A DNA stretch of 40,634 nt from positions 1-40,634 of the forward strand of contig CAKOHG010000007.1 in the NCBI GenBank assembly GCA_934085565.1, in the 5' to 3' direction. The position numbers were made by a program, and so were the translations under genes. Shown here piece by piece: positions 1 through 7,145 of the stretch. This DNA comes from an uncultured Bacilli bacterium (GTDB lineage Bacteria; Bacillota_I; Bacilli_A; RF39; UBA660). The notes under the pieces are model-generated. The model worked only from the letters and a program-made list of their open reading frames with translations, was not told the origin of the DNA and searched no databases. The first letter of the stretch is position 1, and the number at the start of each line of letters is the position of its first letter.

Positions 1-29
1 TCTAACTCTTGTGTAGTAAACTTTATCAT
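1..29 (-). CDS. Start of an unidentified gene, cut by the window edge
   Basis: Nine codons read leftward from an ATG, giving MIKFTTQEL, and run off the window. An AAAGGA sequence lies about 11 bases upstream and could serve as the ribosome site. A GTG four codons earlier is in frame but too close to that site. The fragment is too short to assign a family or to be certain that it is coding. It lies beyond the terminator of the tRNA gene, so it would need its own promoter. Confidence 0.3.
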
Positions 30-70
30 AAAATGCACCATCCTTTCTTTGTTAATTCTTTTGTAAACAC

Positions 71-96
71 AAAAAAATCAACCCGAACGGATTGAT
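71..96 (-). terminator. Rho-independent terminator of tRNA-Gly
   Basis: Read on the minus strand, an 8-bp stem (ATCAATCC with GGGTTGAT, one T-G pair) closes a GTTC loop and is followed by seven T. A second hairpin, 9 bp with a 5-base loop at 108-130, lies between it and the tRNA and would be part of the 3' trailer. Confidence 0.75.
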
Positions 97-141
97 ATAT
101 ATGTTAAGTTCAAACTATAAAAGTTCGAACAGAAACGTCAC

Positions 142-216
142 TGGAGCAAATGAGGAGAATCGAACTCCCGTCTCAACCTTGGCAAGGTCGCGTTCTAGCC
201 ACTGAACCACATCTGC
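142..216 (-). tRNA. tRNA-Gly (anticodon GCC)
   Basis: Read on the minus strand, the acceptor arm GCAGATG pairs with CATTTGC (one G-T pair) and is followed by T and an encoded CCA. The D arm is GTTC/GAAC. The anticodon stem CGACC/GGTTG encloses the loop TTGCCAA, so the anticodon is GCC, reading the Gly codon GGC. The T arm contains GTTCGATTC. The discriminator base U is usual for tRNA-Gly. The gene stands alone, with its own promoter upstream and a terminator downstream. Confidence 0.95.
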
Positions 217-227
217 ATTGCATTAAT

Positions 228-256
228 AATATAACAGATATTAAAATAAATTGCAA
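228..256 (-). promoter_or_regulatory. Sigma-A promoter for tRNA-Gly
   Basis: On the minus strand TTGCAA, 17 bases, then TATATT, ending 11 bases before the tRNA 5' end. The -35 hexamer is palindromic and is also the -35 box of the promoter pointing the other way. Confidence 0.7.
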
Positions 257-279
257 GACAAAATTTACTATGCTATAAT
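251..279 (+). promoter_or_regulatory. Sigma-A promoter, extended -10
   Basis: TTGCAA, 17 bases, TATAAT, with TGC directly before the -10 box. It drives the exported-protein gene that starts 27 bases downstream. The -35 box is the same six bases used by the divergent tRNA promoter. Confidence 0.75.
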
Positions 280-306
280 TATTAACATAAGGAAGAGTAG
301 ATACGT

Positions 307-936
307 ATGAAAAAAAAATATAAAAAAATTATTGTTGTCTTAGTTATCCTTCTTGTTTTGGTATTTGGTGCCTTTGCTTATTATAAATTTTTCAGATCCA
401 AACCAGTTGATACTCCAATAAAAGAAGTAAAAGTAACAAATACGATTGAAAATTATGGTTATAACTTAGAGGATCGTGATACTGAACTTTATAAGGAAAA
501 ATATGAAGAATTAAAGAAACTTTTAAGTAAAGATGATTACGATAAAGATGAGTATATCAAGTTAATTAGTGAATTATTTATTATAGATCTTTTTACGATT
601 GATAATAAAATTAGTCGTTATGATGTAGGTGGAACGGAATTCATGTACACCGGCGCCGTTGCGTCATTTAAGGCTTCTGTTGAAAATTCTCTTTACAAAA
701 CTGTTGAAAATGATTTAGAAGATAATCGTAATCAAGCCCTTCCCGTTGTGAGTTCAATAGAAATTACAAATTATGAACCAACTACTTATGAAATGCCAGA
801 TCAATCAGTTGTTGAAGGATATAAAGTAAACTTAAGTTGGCAATATGAAAAAGATCTAGGCTATGATGATACAGGTGTTCTAATTGTTATACCAGATGGA
901 AATAAAATGGGTGTCGTTTTTTATAAAGCTAAGTAA
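307..936 (+). CDS. Membrane-anchored extracytoplasmic protein, unknown function
   Basis: 209 residues. A Lys-rich start is followed by a hydrophobic helix (about residues 8-27) with no clear cleavage site, so the protein is probably held in the membrane by its N terminus with the rest outside. The outer part is acidic, with a helical, charged stretch at about 50-90 and a beta-rich C-terminal half ending near YDDTGVLIVIPDGNKMGVVF. I do not recognise the family. AAGGAAG lies before the start, and a strong promoter sits immediately upstream. The next gene, also exported, has its own promoter, so the two need not form an operon. Confidence 0.8.
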   Translation: MKKKYKKIIVVLVILLVLVFGAFAYYKFFRSKPVDTPIKEVKVTNTIENYGYNLEDRDTELYKEKYEELKKLLSKDDYDKDEYIKLISELFIIDLFTIDNKISRYDVGGTEFMYTGAVASFKASVENSLYKTVENDLEDNRNQALPVVSSIEITNYEPTTYEMPDQSVVEGYKVNLSWQYEKDLGYDDTGVLIVIPDGNKMGVVFYKAK

Positions 937-938
937 AC

Positions 939-967
939 TTGTGAAAAAATAAAGTTTAAGATATAAT
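939..967 (+). promoter_or_regulatory. Sigma-A promoter
   Basis: TTGTGA, 17 bases, TATAAT, ending 20 bases before the start codon of the secreted protein at 988. Confidence 0.65.
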
Positions 968-987
968 AAAAAAGGTGAGGAAATATT

Positions 988-1650
988 ATGAAGGAAAAAA
1001 ACTCTACTAAAAATGTCATGTTTAATTCAGCTATGCGAATCATTGTATTTGTATTAGCCATTGTTATATTTGGAGTAAGTACCAGTTATGCTTATTATAT
1101 GGCAAACATAAAAGGACAAGCAAATGTGGATGAGTCTAAAACTGCTACTTTAAATGTTACAACGACTTTAGAAAATGCTCCAGCTATTTCAGCTAGTAAA
1201 ATGTCTATTATCAATGCAAGTGATTATTTAACAAAAGCTCAAAAGGTTGATTTTAGCATTACAAATGAAACAACTAGTAACGTAAAAGCAAAATATACAC
1301 TAAAATTAGTGGAAATGAGTATTACTAAAAATTTATCTAGTAAATATTTTAAATATGCCGTTATAGTAAATGCTGGAAAAGATAATGAAAAAACATTTAC
1401 AGGTAATTTCTTAGATGAAGAAAATATAGCATCAGAAAAAACAACAGTTACTAAAGATAATCCTGAAACAGTAACCGGACTTACTAAGAACTTAATTGAC
1501 GAAGATAATGCCCTTATTTTAGATATTGGTTCTACAGATACTTTAAGCTTTTATATTTGGGTAGAAAATGATGATGAAGTTGATCAATTATATTTAACAA
1601 ATGGTAATTTTTCTGCTAAATTATCTATCGACGCTTACCCTACAAAATAG
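988..1650 (+). CDS. Secreted protein with TasA/SipW-type signal sequence
   Basis: 220 residues. A long N region and hydrophobic core (about 17-34) lead into VSTSYAYYMANIKG, a likely signal peptidase site. The mature part begins with a small-residue and Thr-rich beta stretch, TATLNVTTTLENAP. Together these resemble TasA/camelysin-type proteins, whose signal peptides are cut by SipW and which form extracellular fibres; this assignment is inference from the N terminus only. The remainder is rich in T, N, K and S and looks like a beta sandwich, with no cysteines. GGTGAGG is the ribosome site. No SipW gene is visible in the window. It could instead be an unrelated secreted protein. Confidence 0.7.
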   Translation: MKEKNSTKNVMFNSAMRIIVFVLAIVIFGVSTSYAYYMANIKGQANVDESKTATLNVTTTLENAPAISASKMSIINASDYLTKAQKVDFSITNETTSNVKAKYTLKLVEMSITKNLSSKYFKYAVIVNAGKDNEKTFTGNFLDEENIASEKTTVTKDNPETVTGLTKNLIDEDNALILDIGSTDTLSFYIWVENDDEVDQLYLTNGNFSAKLSIDAYPTK

Positions 1651-1670
1651 ACCATAAGGTCTTTTTATTT
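1649..1670 (+). terminator. Short rho-independent terminator
   Basis: AGACC, loop ATAA, GGTCT, then a T-rich tail. The stem starts on the stop codon of the secreted protein. Only 5 bp, so probably modest in strength. Confidence 0.6.
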
Positions 1671-1708
1671 TAAATAATTTGTGTTATTCTTTTAAGAGGT
1701 GATTTGAG

Positions 1709-2482
1709 ATGAATTTTACAGCATTATTATTAACATTGTTAAGTGGACTTTTTTTTGCTTTAGGCTTTTTAATTGTTAAGTTTGTGAAAAATAAAAAAGA
1801 ATTAACTATTTTTGCTAATAGTATGGCTTTTGTTATTTTAATAGGTATGCTTTTTAAAGATTTACTTCCAGAAATTATTGAATTGTCTGAAAATGTAAAT
1901 GCTACTAAAAGTGTGAAAATAGGAATTATTTTATTCTTTATTATCTTAGGTATGGGAATATTAAAAATATTTGATATATTTTTACCACATCATTCTCATC
2001 ATCATAAAGATAATGAACATAATTTAAAAGAACATAATGATCATAGCGTACATATTGGTATCATTATGAGTCTATCCCTTATTTTACATAATATATTAGA
2101 GGGCATGAGTCTTTATATTATTGCTCAAGAGTCATGGACTTCAGGTTTATTGATAGCCTTGGGTGTTGGTTTTCATAATTTACCTTTAGGTATTGAAATA
2201 GCCAGCAATTTAACAAATTTTAAAAATTCTAAACGTTCAAAAATGATTTTACTGTCATTAATATTATCGTCTTTTGTAGGTGGCTTAATTCTTTTTGTTT
2301 TAAGTGCTCAGATTAGTGATTTAGTTTTACTTTCATTAATATCTATTGCTTGTGGCATGATAATTTATTTAGCCTTATTTGAACTTTTAAAAGAAATATT
2401 TAATTATTTAAAAAATAAGTTTACTTATTTTGGTATTGGCGTAGGTATTGTTGTTTTGTTATTAATGACATTTATGGAATAA
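1709..2482 (+). CDS. ZIP-family metal transporter
   Basis: 257 residues with about eight membrane segments, the usual ZIP layout. A His-rich loop between TM3 and TM4 (residues 94-117) begins HHSHHH. TM4 carries HNILEGMS (H127, N128, E131) and TM5 carries FHNLPLGIE (H156, N157, E163), the paired intramembrane metal site of the ZIP family. It should import a divalent cation such as Zn, Fe or Mn; the substrate cannot be read from sequence. In TM5 the usual acidic residue four after the His is Leu160, a small departure. AGAGGTGAT precedes the start. It sits between a terminator and the yebC promoter, so it is probably expressed alone. Confidence 0.88.
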   Translation: MNFTALLLTLLSGLFFALGFLIVKFVKNKKELTIFANSMAFVILIGMLFKDLLPEIIELSENVNATKSVKIGIILFFIILGMGILKIFDIFLPHHSHHHKDNEHNLKEHNDHSVHIGIIMSLSLILHNILEGMSLYIIAQESWTSGLLIALGVGFHNLPLGIEIASNLTNFKNSKRSKMILLSLILSSFVGGLILFVLSAQISDLVLLSLISIACGMIIYLALFELLKEIFNYLKNKFTYFGIGVGIVVLLLMTFME

Positions 2483-2493
2483 TTAGATATAAT
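2465..2493 (+). promoter_or_regulatory. Sigma-A promoter for yebC
   Basis: ATGACA, 17 bases, TATAAT. The -35 box lies inside the last codons of the ZIP gene. Confidence 0.6.
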
Positions 2494-2526
2494 ATTACAG
2501 ATTAGAGAAAAAGGAGATGTTTATTT

Positions 2527-3243
2527 ATGGGAAGAGCTTACGAAGTTAGAAAAGCGAGTATTCAAAAAACAGGTGCTCAAAAAGCTAAATTATATACAAA
2601 CTATGCAAAAGAAATTTATTTAACAGCTAAAAAGGGGTCTCCAGACATTGAAAGTAATGTAGCCTTAAAAAGATTAGTTGAGAAAGCCAAGAAAGAACAA
2701 GTACCAAGTGATATTATTAATCGCGCTATTGATAAAGCTAAAGGAATGGGTGGCGAAGATTATGAAGTGGTCACTTATGAAGGTTTTGGACCAGGGGCTT
2801 CTACTTTAATTATTAGAACTCTTACAGACAATGTTAATCGTACGGTTGGTATGGTTAGAGCGGCTTTTAATAAAGTTCATAAAAGCTTGGGTGTTAATAA
2901 CTCAGTATCTTATAATTATGATTATTTAGCTTTAATTGGTATCAAAGATGTAAATGAGGAAGAAGTCTTTAATGCTCTTTTAGAAGCGGGTATTGAACCA
3001 GTAGACTTTGAAACAGAAGATGGTATGACGTTAATTTCTGTAACACCTAGTGAACACAACAAAGTAAAAGACGTTTTAGAAAAGTTATATCCTGACATCA
3101 ATTATGAAATTGATGAGGAAGGAATGTATGCGAAAGAAAAAATAACTTTAGAAGGAGAAGACTTAGAAACATTCCAAAAGCTATATCATATGTTAGATGA
3201 CATCGATGATGTGACAGATATTTACCATAATGTTATTTTATAA
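2527..3243 (+). CDS. yebC: YebC/PmpR family protein (TACO1-like)
   Basis: 238 residues, the normal length for the family. The N terminus MGRAYEVRKASIQKTGAQKA fits the conserved YebC start. Family motifs include KKGSPDIESN, an AK-rich region ending INRAIDKAKG, and YEGFGPG. YebC proteins are described either as DNA-binding regulators or as ribosome-associated factors that relieve stalling at proline-rich stretches. The window also encodes a Pro-rich collagen protein, but that link is only a suggestion. AAGGAGATG is the ribosome site. The gene has its own promoter and a strong terminator. Confidence 0.93.
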   Translation: MGRAYEVRKASIQKTGAQKAKLYTNYAKEIYLTAKKGSPDIESNVALKRLVEKAKKEQVPSDIINRAIDKAKGMGGEDYEVVTYEGFGPGASTLIIRTLTDNVNRTVGMVRAAFNKVHKSLGVNNSVSYNYDYLALIGIKDVNEEEVFNALLEAGIEPVDFETEDGMTLISVTPSEHNKVKDVLEKLYPDINYEIDEEGMYAKEKITLEGEDLETFQKLYHMLDDIDDVTDIYHNVIL

Positions 3244-3262
3244 AAGGTTATTTGATATAAAC

Positions 3263-3297
3263 CTCGTTTCTTAACTATAAGAGACGAGATTTTTATA
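3263..3297 (+). terminator. Rho-independent terminator after yebC
   Basis: An 11-bp stem (CTCGTTTCTTA with TAAGAGACGAG, one T-G pair), loop ACTA, then ATTTTTATA. Confidence 0.8.
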
Positions 3298-3330
3298 TGG
3301 TTTAATAAGTTTTGAAGATGAAATTAATAT

Positions 3331-3354
3331 AAAAAAAGAAACCATTCGGTTTCT
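3331..3354 (-). terminator. Rho-independent terminator of prsA
   Basis: On the minus strand AGAAACC, loop GAAT, GGTTTCT, followed by seven T. The stem overlaps the prsA stop codon. Confidence 0.8.
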
Positions 3355-4363
3355 AATTTGAACTACTATTACTCTTAGCATTAGCAATTTGATTAGCAAT
3401 GTAATTAGAGTATTGTTTTTTGATATCTTCGTCTAAAATATCCATACCATATTTTTTTCTTAATTCATCCATGGCAGTAACTCTGATAGTTGCATCATTA
3501 TTAATTTTTTCATTGGCTAATGTTTCTTTAATTTCATCTTTTTTATCATCATAACTAGGTTTTTCACTAGAAGATTCACGATAGATAACATGGTAACCTA
3601 ATTCTGTAGTAATAATTGAAGTAGAATAGGCTCCATCTTTTAAGCTTCGAGCGGCTTTTAAAAGTTCATCATATGAGCTTGATAAAGTTCCTGTATTAAT
3701 AGCCCCAAGACTACCACCATTATTTTTAGTAGCTTCATCATCTGAGTATTCTTTAGCTAATTCTTTAAAAGTAGCTAATTTATCTTCAGCTGCGTTTAAT
3801 TTAGAAATGATATCATTAACTTTATTTTTAGCTTCATTTTCTAATTTTGTTTTATCATCAGCGCTTGTACTATCAGTAACACCTGTTTTAATTAAAATGT
3901 GATCTACTGTAACATCACCATAAATATTTTTTTCATAATAAGATTTCATCGCATCTTCAGAAACTAATGTTTTAGCATAATCTAAAATAGCCTTTTGTTG
4001 TAAATTATTTAAATAAACATAGTTTGTGTAGTTATCTTTGCTACCAAAATATTGAGTAATATAAGTTTCACCATAAGAACTAATCATAGATTTTGTAGTG
4101 CTTTCGGCATTCTTTTTAGCAGTTTCAAGATCATCTGGATATTCTTGTTCCAAAATTTTTGTATCCATTAATGTGATAATACTATCTAAAGCGTAGCTTT
4201 CTTTCATTTTGTTATATAAATCATTTGCAGATATAGCACTGGTTCCTTCATTAAAATTAACAACAGCTTGTGATCCATCACTTAAAGTTGGATAATTTTT
4301 GGTACAACCACACATCATAAAAGCACAAGCCCCCAAGATAAGAATTTTCTTTGTTTTATTCAT
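3353..4363 (-). CDS. prsA: PrsA-like foldase lipoprotein (parvulin peptidyl-prolyl isomerase)
   Basis: 336 residues. A signal peptide ends in the lipobox MCGC, so Cys20 should be lipidated and the protein anchored on the outer face of the membrane. A helical N domain (about 40-150) is followed by a parvulin domain that opens with VDHILIK, contains NNGGSLGAI and closes with TELGYHVIY. A charged helical tail ends in SNSSSN. PrsA helps exported proteins fold at the membrane-wall interface. GGAGACG lies before the ATG. It has a strong promoter and its own terminator. The lipobox is Cys-Gly-Cys rather than the usual Ala/Ser-Gly-Cys. Confidence 0.9.
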   Translation of the reverse strand: MNKTKKILILGACAFMMCGCTKNYPTLSDGSQAVVNFNEGTSAISANDLYNKMKESYALDSIITLMDTKILEQEYPDDLETAKKNAESTTKSMISSYGETYITQYFGSKDNYTNYVYLNNLQQKAILDYAKTLVSEDAMKSYYEKNIYGDVTVDHILIKTGVTDSTSADDKTKLENEAKNKVNDIISKLNAAEDKLATFKELAKEYSDDEATKNNGGSLGAINTGTLSSSYDELLKAARSLKDGAYSTSIITTELGYHVIYRESSSEKPSYDDKKDEIKETLANEKINNDATIRVTAMDELRKKYGMDILDEDIKKQYSNYIANQIANAKSNSSSN

Positions 4364-4398
4364 GTTTTAATCGTCTCCTATTCCTTAAAAACAATAAT

Positions 4399-4427
4399 AT
4401 TATAGCAATTCCCATTTGATTATTCAA
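4399..4427 (-). promoter_or_regulatory. Sigma-A promoter for prsA, extended -10
   Basis: On the minus strand TTGAAT, 17 bases, TATAAT, with TGC before the -10 box. Confidence 0.75.
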
Positions 4428-4438
4428 GAGAATGACGC

Positions 4439-4465
4439 ACCAAAAGAAAAATAAGCCATAAACTA
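4439..4465 (+). promoter_or_regulatory. Candidate sigma-K-type promoter
   Basis: CATAAACTA fits the late mother-cell -10 consensus CATANNNTA, and an AC dinucleotide (in CACC) lies 16 bases upstream, as in sigma-K promoters. A TATAAT overlaps it but has no usable -35 box. It precedes the two tiny membrane proteins, one of which resembles a known sporulation family. Confidence 0.45.
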
Positions 4466-4497
4466 TAATTGAAAAGACAAATAAAGGAGGGAGTTTT

Positions 4498-4584
4498 ATG
4501 AACTACTGTGAAAATGGAATTGGTCCAGCAATCATTTTAGTATTATTCATTCTACTTATTTTAATTGTTGGAGCATTCATTTAG
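4498..4584 (+). CDS. YjcZ-like tiny transmembrane sporulation protein
   Basis: 28 residues: a short polar head (MNYCENGIGPA) and one hydrophobic helix running to the end (IILVLFILLILIVGAFI). This matches the plan of the Bacillus tiny transmembrane family that includes YjcZ: a short Gly/Tyr head, then an LFILLIIVGA-type helix. AAAGGAGGG sits 6 bases before the ATG, far better than chance. It lies 21 bases before a second gene of the same plan, so the pair is probably one transcript ended by the hairpin after the second. Function of this family is unknown; expression is late in sporulation in Bacillus. Confidence 0.72.
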   Translation: MNYCENGIGPAIILVLFILLILIVGAFI

Positions 4585-4605
4585 TCTTTATAAAGGAGGT
4601 GCCTT

Positions 4606-4725
4606 ATGAGTTGTTGCAAAAAACAAACAACGGAGTGTGGAAATACTAACTTCATGAATGGGGCTTTTATTATCCTTATTCTGTATATCTTACTTGCAAT
4701 CATACTTGGCGGCGTTTTATTCTAA
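4606..4725 (+). CDS. Second tiny transmembrane protein, Cys-containing head
   Basis: 39 residues. The head MSCCKKQTTECGNTNF has three cysteines and two lysines, followed by one hydrophobic helix (about 21-39) ending GGVLF. AAAGGAGG lies before the ATG. Its layout copies the preceding 28-residue gene, and the two probably share a transcript. The Cys-rich head could cross-link to other proteins or bind metal; neither can be shown from sequence. It is not a close match to any family I know, but the pairing with a YjcZ-like gene suggests a spore surface or membrane role. Confidence 0.68.
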   Translation: MSCCKKQTTECGNTNFMNGAFIILILYILLAIILGGVLF

Positions 4726-4747
4726 AAGAGGGCAGAGGCCTTCTTTT
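4724..4747 (+). terminator. Rho-independent terminator of the tiny-protein pair
   Basis: A 10-bp stem (AAAAGAGGGC with GCCTTCTTTT, one G-T pair) closes an AGAG loop. The T run forms part of the stem. Confidence 0.75.
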
Positions 4748-4828
4748 AAATTTATGCTAATTTTGTTTTTTAAAAAAGCTTTAGAAAGTGAATTTTAAAA
4801 TTTATATAAAACATTTTAGAAAAAAAGT

Positions 4829-4837
4829 TGATATAAT
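4829..4837 (+). promoter_or_regulatory. Extended -10 promoter element
   Basis: TGA followed by TATAAT with no good -35 box. It would give the gene at 4916 a leader of about 72 bases. Confidence 0.45.
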
Positions 4838-4854
4838 GTGTCAAATTTCTAAAA

Positions 4855-4899
4855 TTGGTGATTTGTTTAAATTCTTAAAAAATGCTTAAATACCACCAA
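4855..4899 (+). promoter_or_regulatory. Leader hairpin next to the ribosome site
   Basis: TTGGTG near the 5' end of the leader is complementary to CACCAA, which directly abuts and overlaps the AAGGAGG ribosome site. TTTAA and TTAAA inside the arms can pair as well. If it forms, the hairpin would limit access to the ribosome site. No known riboswitch class is recognised. Confidence 0.35.
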
Positions 4900-4915
4900 G
4901 GAGGAAGAATTTATT

Positions 4916-5203
4916 ATGCCAAATGTAAATGTTTTATGTTGTTTTGAGGATAAGCCTATTTTTTTGTATAATCCTATAGGAGATGTTTCCTATCAATTCA
5001 TCATTATCAACTACGTTAATAAAATTAAAACGAAATGGGCCGAACGACAAACTTATCAAAAAGGGGAAGCTTCTTTTTTGTATGTTGAAATTCAAATTTA
5101 TTTAGCTAAAAAAAGAATTTTAAATCATACGACACCCAAGCGAAAACTAGATAAATGGTGTTTATCTTTTTTAGAAATGCTTATCAATGAAAAGAAGATA
5201 TAG
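4916..5203 (+). CDS. Hypothetical 95-residue protein
   Basis: A soluble, basic protein with a beta-rich first half and a helical Lys-rich C-terminal half (AKKRILNHTTPKRKLDKW). I recognise no family. The N terminus has a CC pair at residues 8-9. AAGGAGGA lies before the ATG, with the unusual structured leader described separately. The next gene downstream encodes Cse60, so this may be another sporulation gene, but no matching promoter is seen. It could be coding in a narrow taxonomic group only. Confidence 0.6.
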   Translation: MPNVNVLCCFEDKPIFLYNPIGDVSYQFIIINYVNKIKTKWAERQTYQKGEASFLYVEIQIYLAKKRILNHTTPKRKLDKWCLSFLEMLINEKKI

Positions 5204-5289
5204 TTCTAAATTGTTCTAAAGCAATTTCACTATTCGACAAAATAAATGTATTTTCTATGTTTTAATTAATTATAGAAAGGGTAGTTGTT

Positions 5290-5469
5290 ATGAAAGTGAA
5301 ATGTTTTGATGAAAATACCGAAAAAGATTTGGAAGGAAAAATTAATGCTTTTTTAAGTGGCTTAACTGGTGATATAATAGACATTAAGTATGAAGTCGCG
5401 ATTGGCATTCAAGGAGAAGATCAAATCTATTGCTTTTCTGCCATGGTGATTTATTATGAAAAGGAATAA
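5290..5469 (+). CDS. cse60: Sporulation protein Cse60
   Basis: 59 residues, the family's usual length (about 60). The pattern MKVKCFDEN, then EKDLEGKINAFL, DIKYEVAIG and finally QIYCFSAMVIYY matches the Cse60 family, whose Bacillus subtilis member is a small acidic protein made in the mother cell under sigma-E. Its role is unknown. AGAAAGGG lies 9 bases before the ATG. I could not find a convincing sigma-E promoter upstream. The last codons overlap the start chosen for the flippase gene by 14 bases, which suggests the two are transcribed and translated together. Confidence 0.85.
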   Translation: MKVKCFDENTEKDLEGKINAFLSGLTGDIIDIKYEVAIGIQGEDQIYCFSAMVIYYEKE

Positions 5470-7141
5470 GTGGTTAAAAATGAAAAAATCTTCTTTTATT
5501 GAAGGAACTGTGATTGCAACACTTGCCATTGTTATCACCAAAATTTTAGGTATGCTTTATGTCATTCCATTTTATGCTATCATAGGTGTTCAAGGTAGTG
5601 CTTTATATGCTTATGCTTATAATATTTATGTTATTTTCTTAGATATATCTTCGGCAGGACTACCTGTGGCAATTAGCAAGATTATTAAAGAGTATAATAC
5701 TTTGGGCATGATGGACGCTAAAGTAAGAGCTTATAAAGTAGCCAAAAAAATTATTAGTTTTATATCCGTAGCGGCTTTTATCGTATTATTTTTATTTGCT
5801 GGTAATTTAGCTTCTTTAATTTTAGGAGATTTACAAGGTGGAAATACCATTTCAGATGTTACATTTGTTATTCGTTGTGTTTCCTTTGCAATTTTAGTTA
5901 TTCCTTTTTTAAGTGTTTCCAAAGGTTATTTACAAGGACATAACATCATTAATGTGTCAAGTATCAGTCAAGTAATTGAACAAGTTGTTCGAATCATAGT
6001 TATTCTTGGTGGCAGTTATTTAGGTTTAAAAGTTTTAAACTTATCTTTAACAACCTCGGTAGGTATTGCTGTTTTTGGTGCTTTTGCGGGTGGTCTTGCC
6101 GCGATGCTTTACATATTTATTAACATGCGTAAAAACAAAAAAGAGTTATCATTAGAAGAAGTAGAGAAAAAAGATGATATTTCTAATCATGAAATTTTAA
6201 AGAAAATTATTTCTTATGCGATTCCTTTTATTATCATTGATGTGGCTGTATCACTATATAACTTCATAGATATGGTATTAATATCTAGAACCATGGGATA
6301 CTTAGGATATGACGCGGCAACTACTGAATTTGTCACTTCATCGGTAGCTACTTGGGCTAATAAAATAAATGTTATTGTTAACTCTGTTGCGATGGGTTTA
6401 ACCGTTAGTTTGATTCCTAATATTGTCGAAGCATTTACTTTAAAGAAATGGTCATTAGTAGAAAAAAGATTAAATAAAGCGATTCAAATTATCTTAGTAA
6501 CTTGTGTTCCTATGGTATTAGGTATTTCATTCTTAGCTAAACCAATTTGGAATATCTTTTATGGAAATAGTAATCTTGAATTAGGAAGTATTGTCCTAGG
6601 TGTTAGTATTTTTGGCGCTTTATTTTATAACATATATATGATAACATCGATGACTTTACAAAGTTTAAATAAATTTAAAGCAGTATACTTTACAACTTTT
6701 TTAGGATATCTTACAAATGCATTCTTAGATGTTCCTTTAATGCTTTTATGTCATCATTTAAATTTACAACCATTTATTGGTGCTTTATTAGCTACCATTC
6801 TAGGATATACTTTAGCATCCACCAGCGCTTTAATAATTTTAAGAAAACATCATCAACTTAAATATCATGAATCTTATAAAATGTTTGGCAAAATTCTTGT
6901 TCCATCTCTTTGTATGATGCTTGTCGTTTTCTTAGTTGCAAGATTGTGCCCAATCTCGTATAATAGTAGAACCTCATGTATTTTCTATGTTTTCTTAACA
7001 TCAGTAAGTGGGGCGATTGTTTATCTTTTCATTGCTTATAAAATGAAAATTCTTGATAATATTTTTGGAAAAGAATATTTGGATAGAATAATTAGAAAAT
7101 TAACCTTTAATAAATGGCCTAAAAAAAACACTAAAAATTAG
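5456..7141 (+). CDS. MurJ/SpoVB-family lipid II flippase
   Basis: 561 residues with about 14 membrane segments, in the polysaccharide biosynthesis (MVF/MATE-like) superfamily. The opening SFIEGTVIATLAIVITKILGMLYVIPFY is near-diagnostic in form for the YtgP/SpoVB branch, and SSAGLPVAISKIIKEY follows. Members move undecaprenyl-linked wall precursors across the membrane. YtgP acts in growth and SpoVB in spore cortex synthesis; the adjacent cse60 favours the SpoVB role but does not prove it. Two starts are possible: this ATG with GGTGAT five bases upstream, or an ATG eight codons later with a distant AAGGA. The 3' end contains the minus-strand terminator of the next gene. Confidence 0.88.
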   Translation: MKRNKWLKMKKSSFIEGTVIATLAIVITKILGMLYVIPFYAIIGVQGSALYAYAYNIYVIFLDISSAGLPVAISKIIKEYNTLGMMDAKVRAYKVAKKIISFISVAAFIVLFLFAGNLASLILGDLQGGNTISDVTFVIRCVSFAILVIPFLSVSKGYLQGHNIINVSSISQVIEQVVRIIVILGGSYLGLKVLNLSLTTSVGIAVFGAFAGGLAAMLYIFINMRKNKKELSLEEVEKKDDISNHEILKKIISYAIPFIIIDVAVSLYNFIDMVLISRTMGYLGYDAATTEFVTSSVATWANKINVIVNSVAMGLTVSLIPNIVEAFTLKKWSLVEKRLNKAIQIILVTCVPMVLGISFLAKPIWNIFYGNSNLELGSIVLGVSIFGALFYNIYMITSMTLQSLNKFKAVYFTTFLGYLTNAFLDVPLMLLCHHLNLQPFIGALLATILGYTLASTSALIILRKHHQLKYHESYKMFGKILVPSLCMMLVVFLVARLCPISYNSRTSCIFYVFLTSVSGAIVYLFIAYKMKILDNIFGKEYLDRIIRKLTFNKWPKKNTKN

Positions 7142-7145
7142 TGTT
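7121..7145 (-). terminator. Terminator of the small Met-rich protein gene
   Basis: On the minus strand AACACTAA, loop TTT, TTAGTGTT, followed by T8 (counting from the stem end). It lies inside the last codons of the flippase gene on the other strand. Confidence 0.7.

Noticed and set aside
142..216. tRNA-Ala from the plus-strand GGC in the loop region
   Set aside because: The gene reads on the minus strand, where the loop is TTGCCAA and the CCA end and acceptor stem fit tRNA-Gly.
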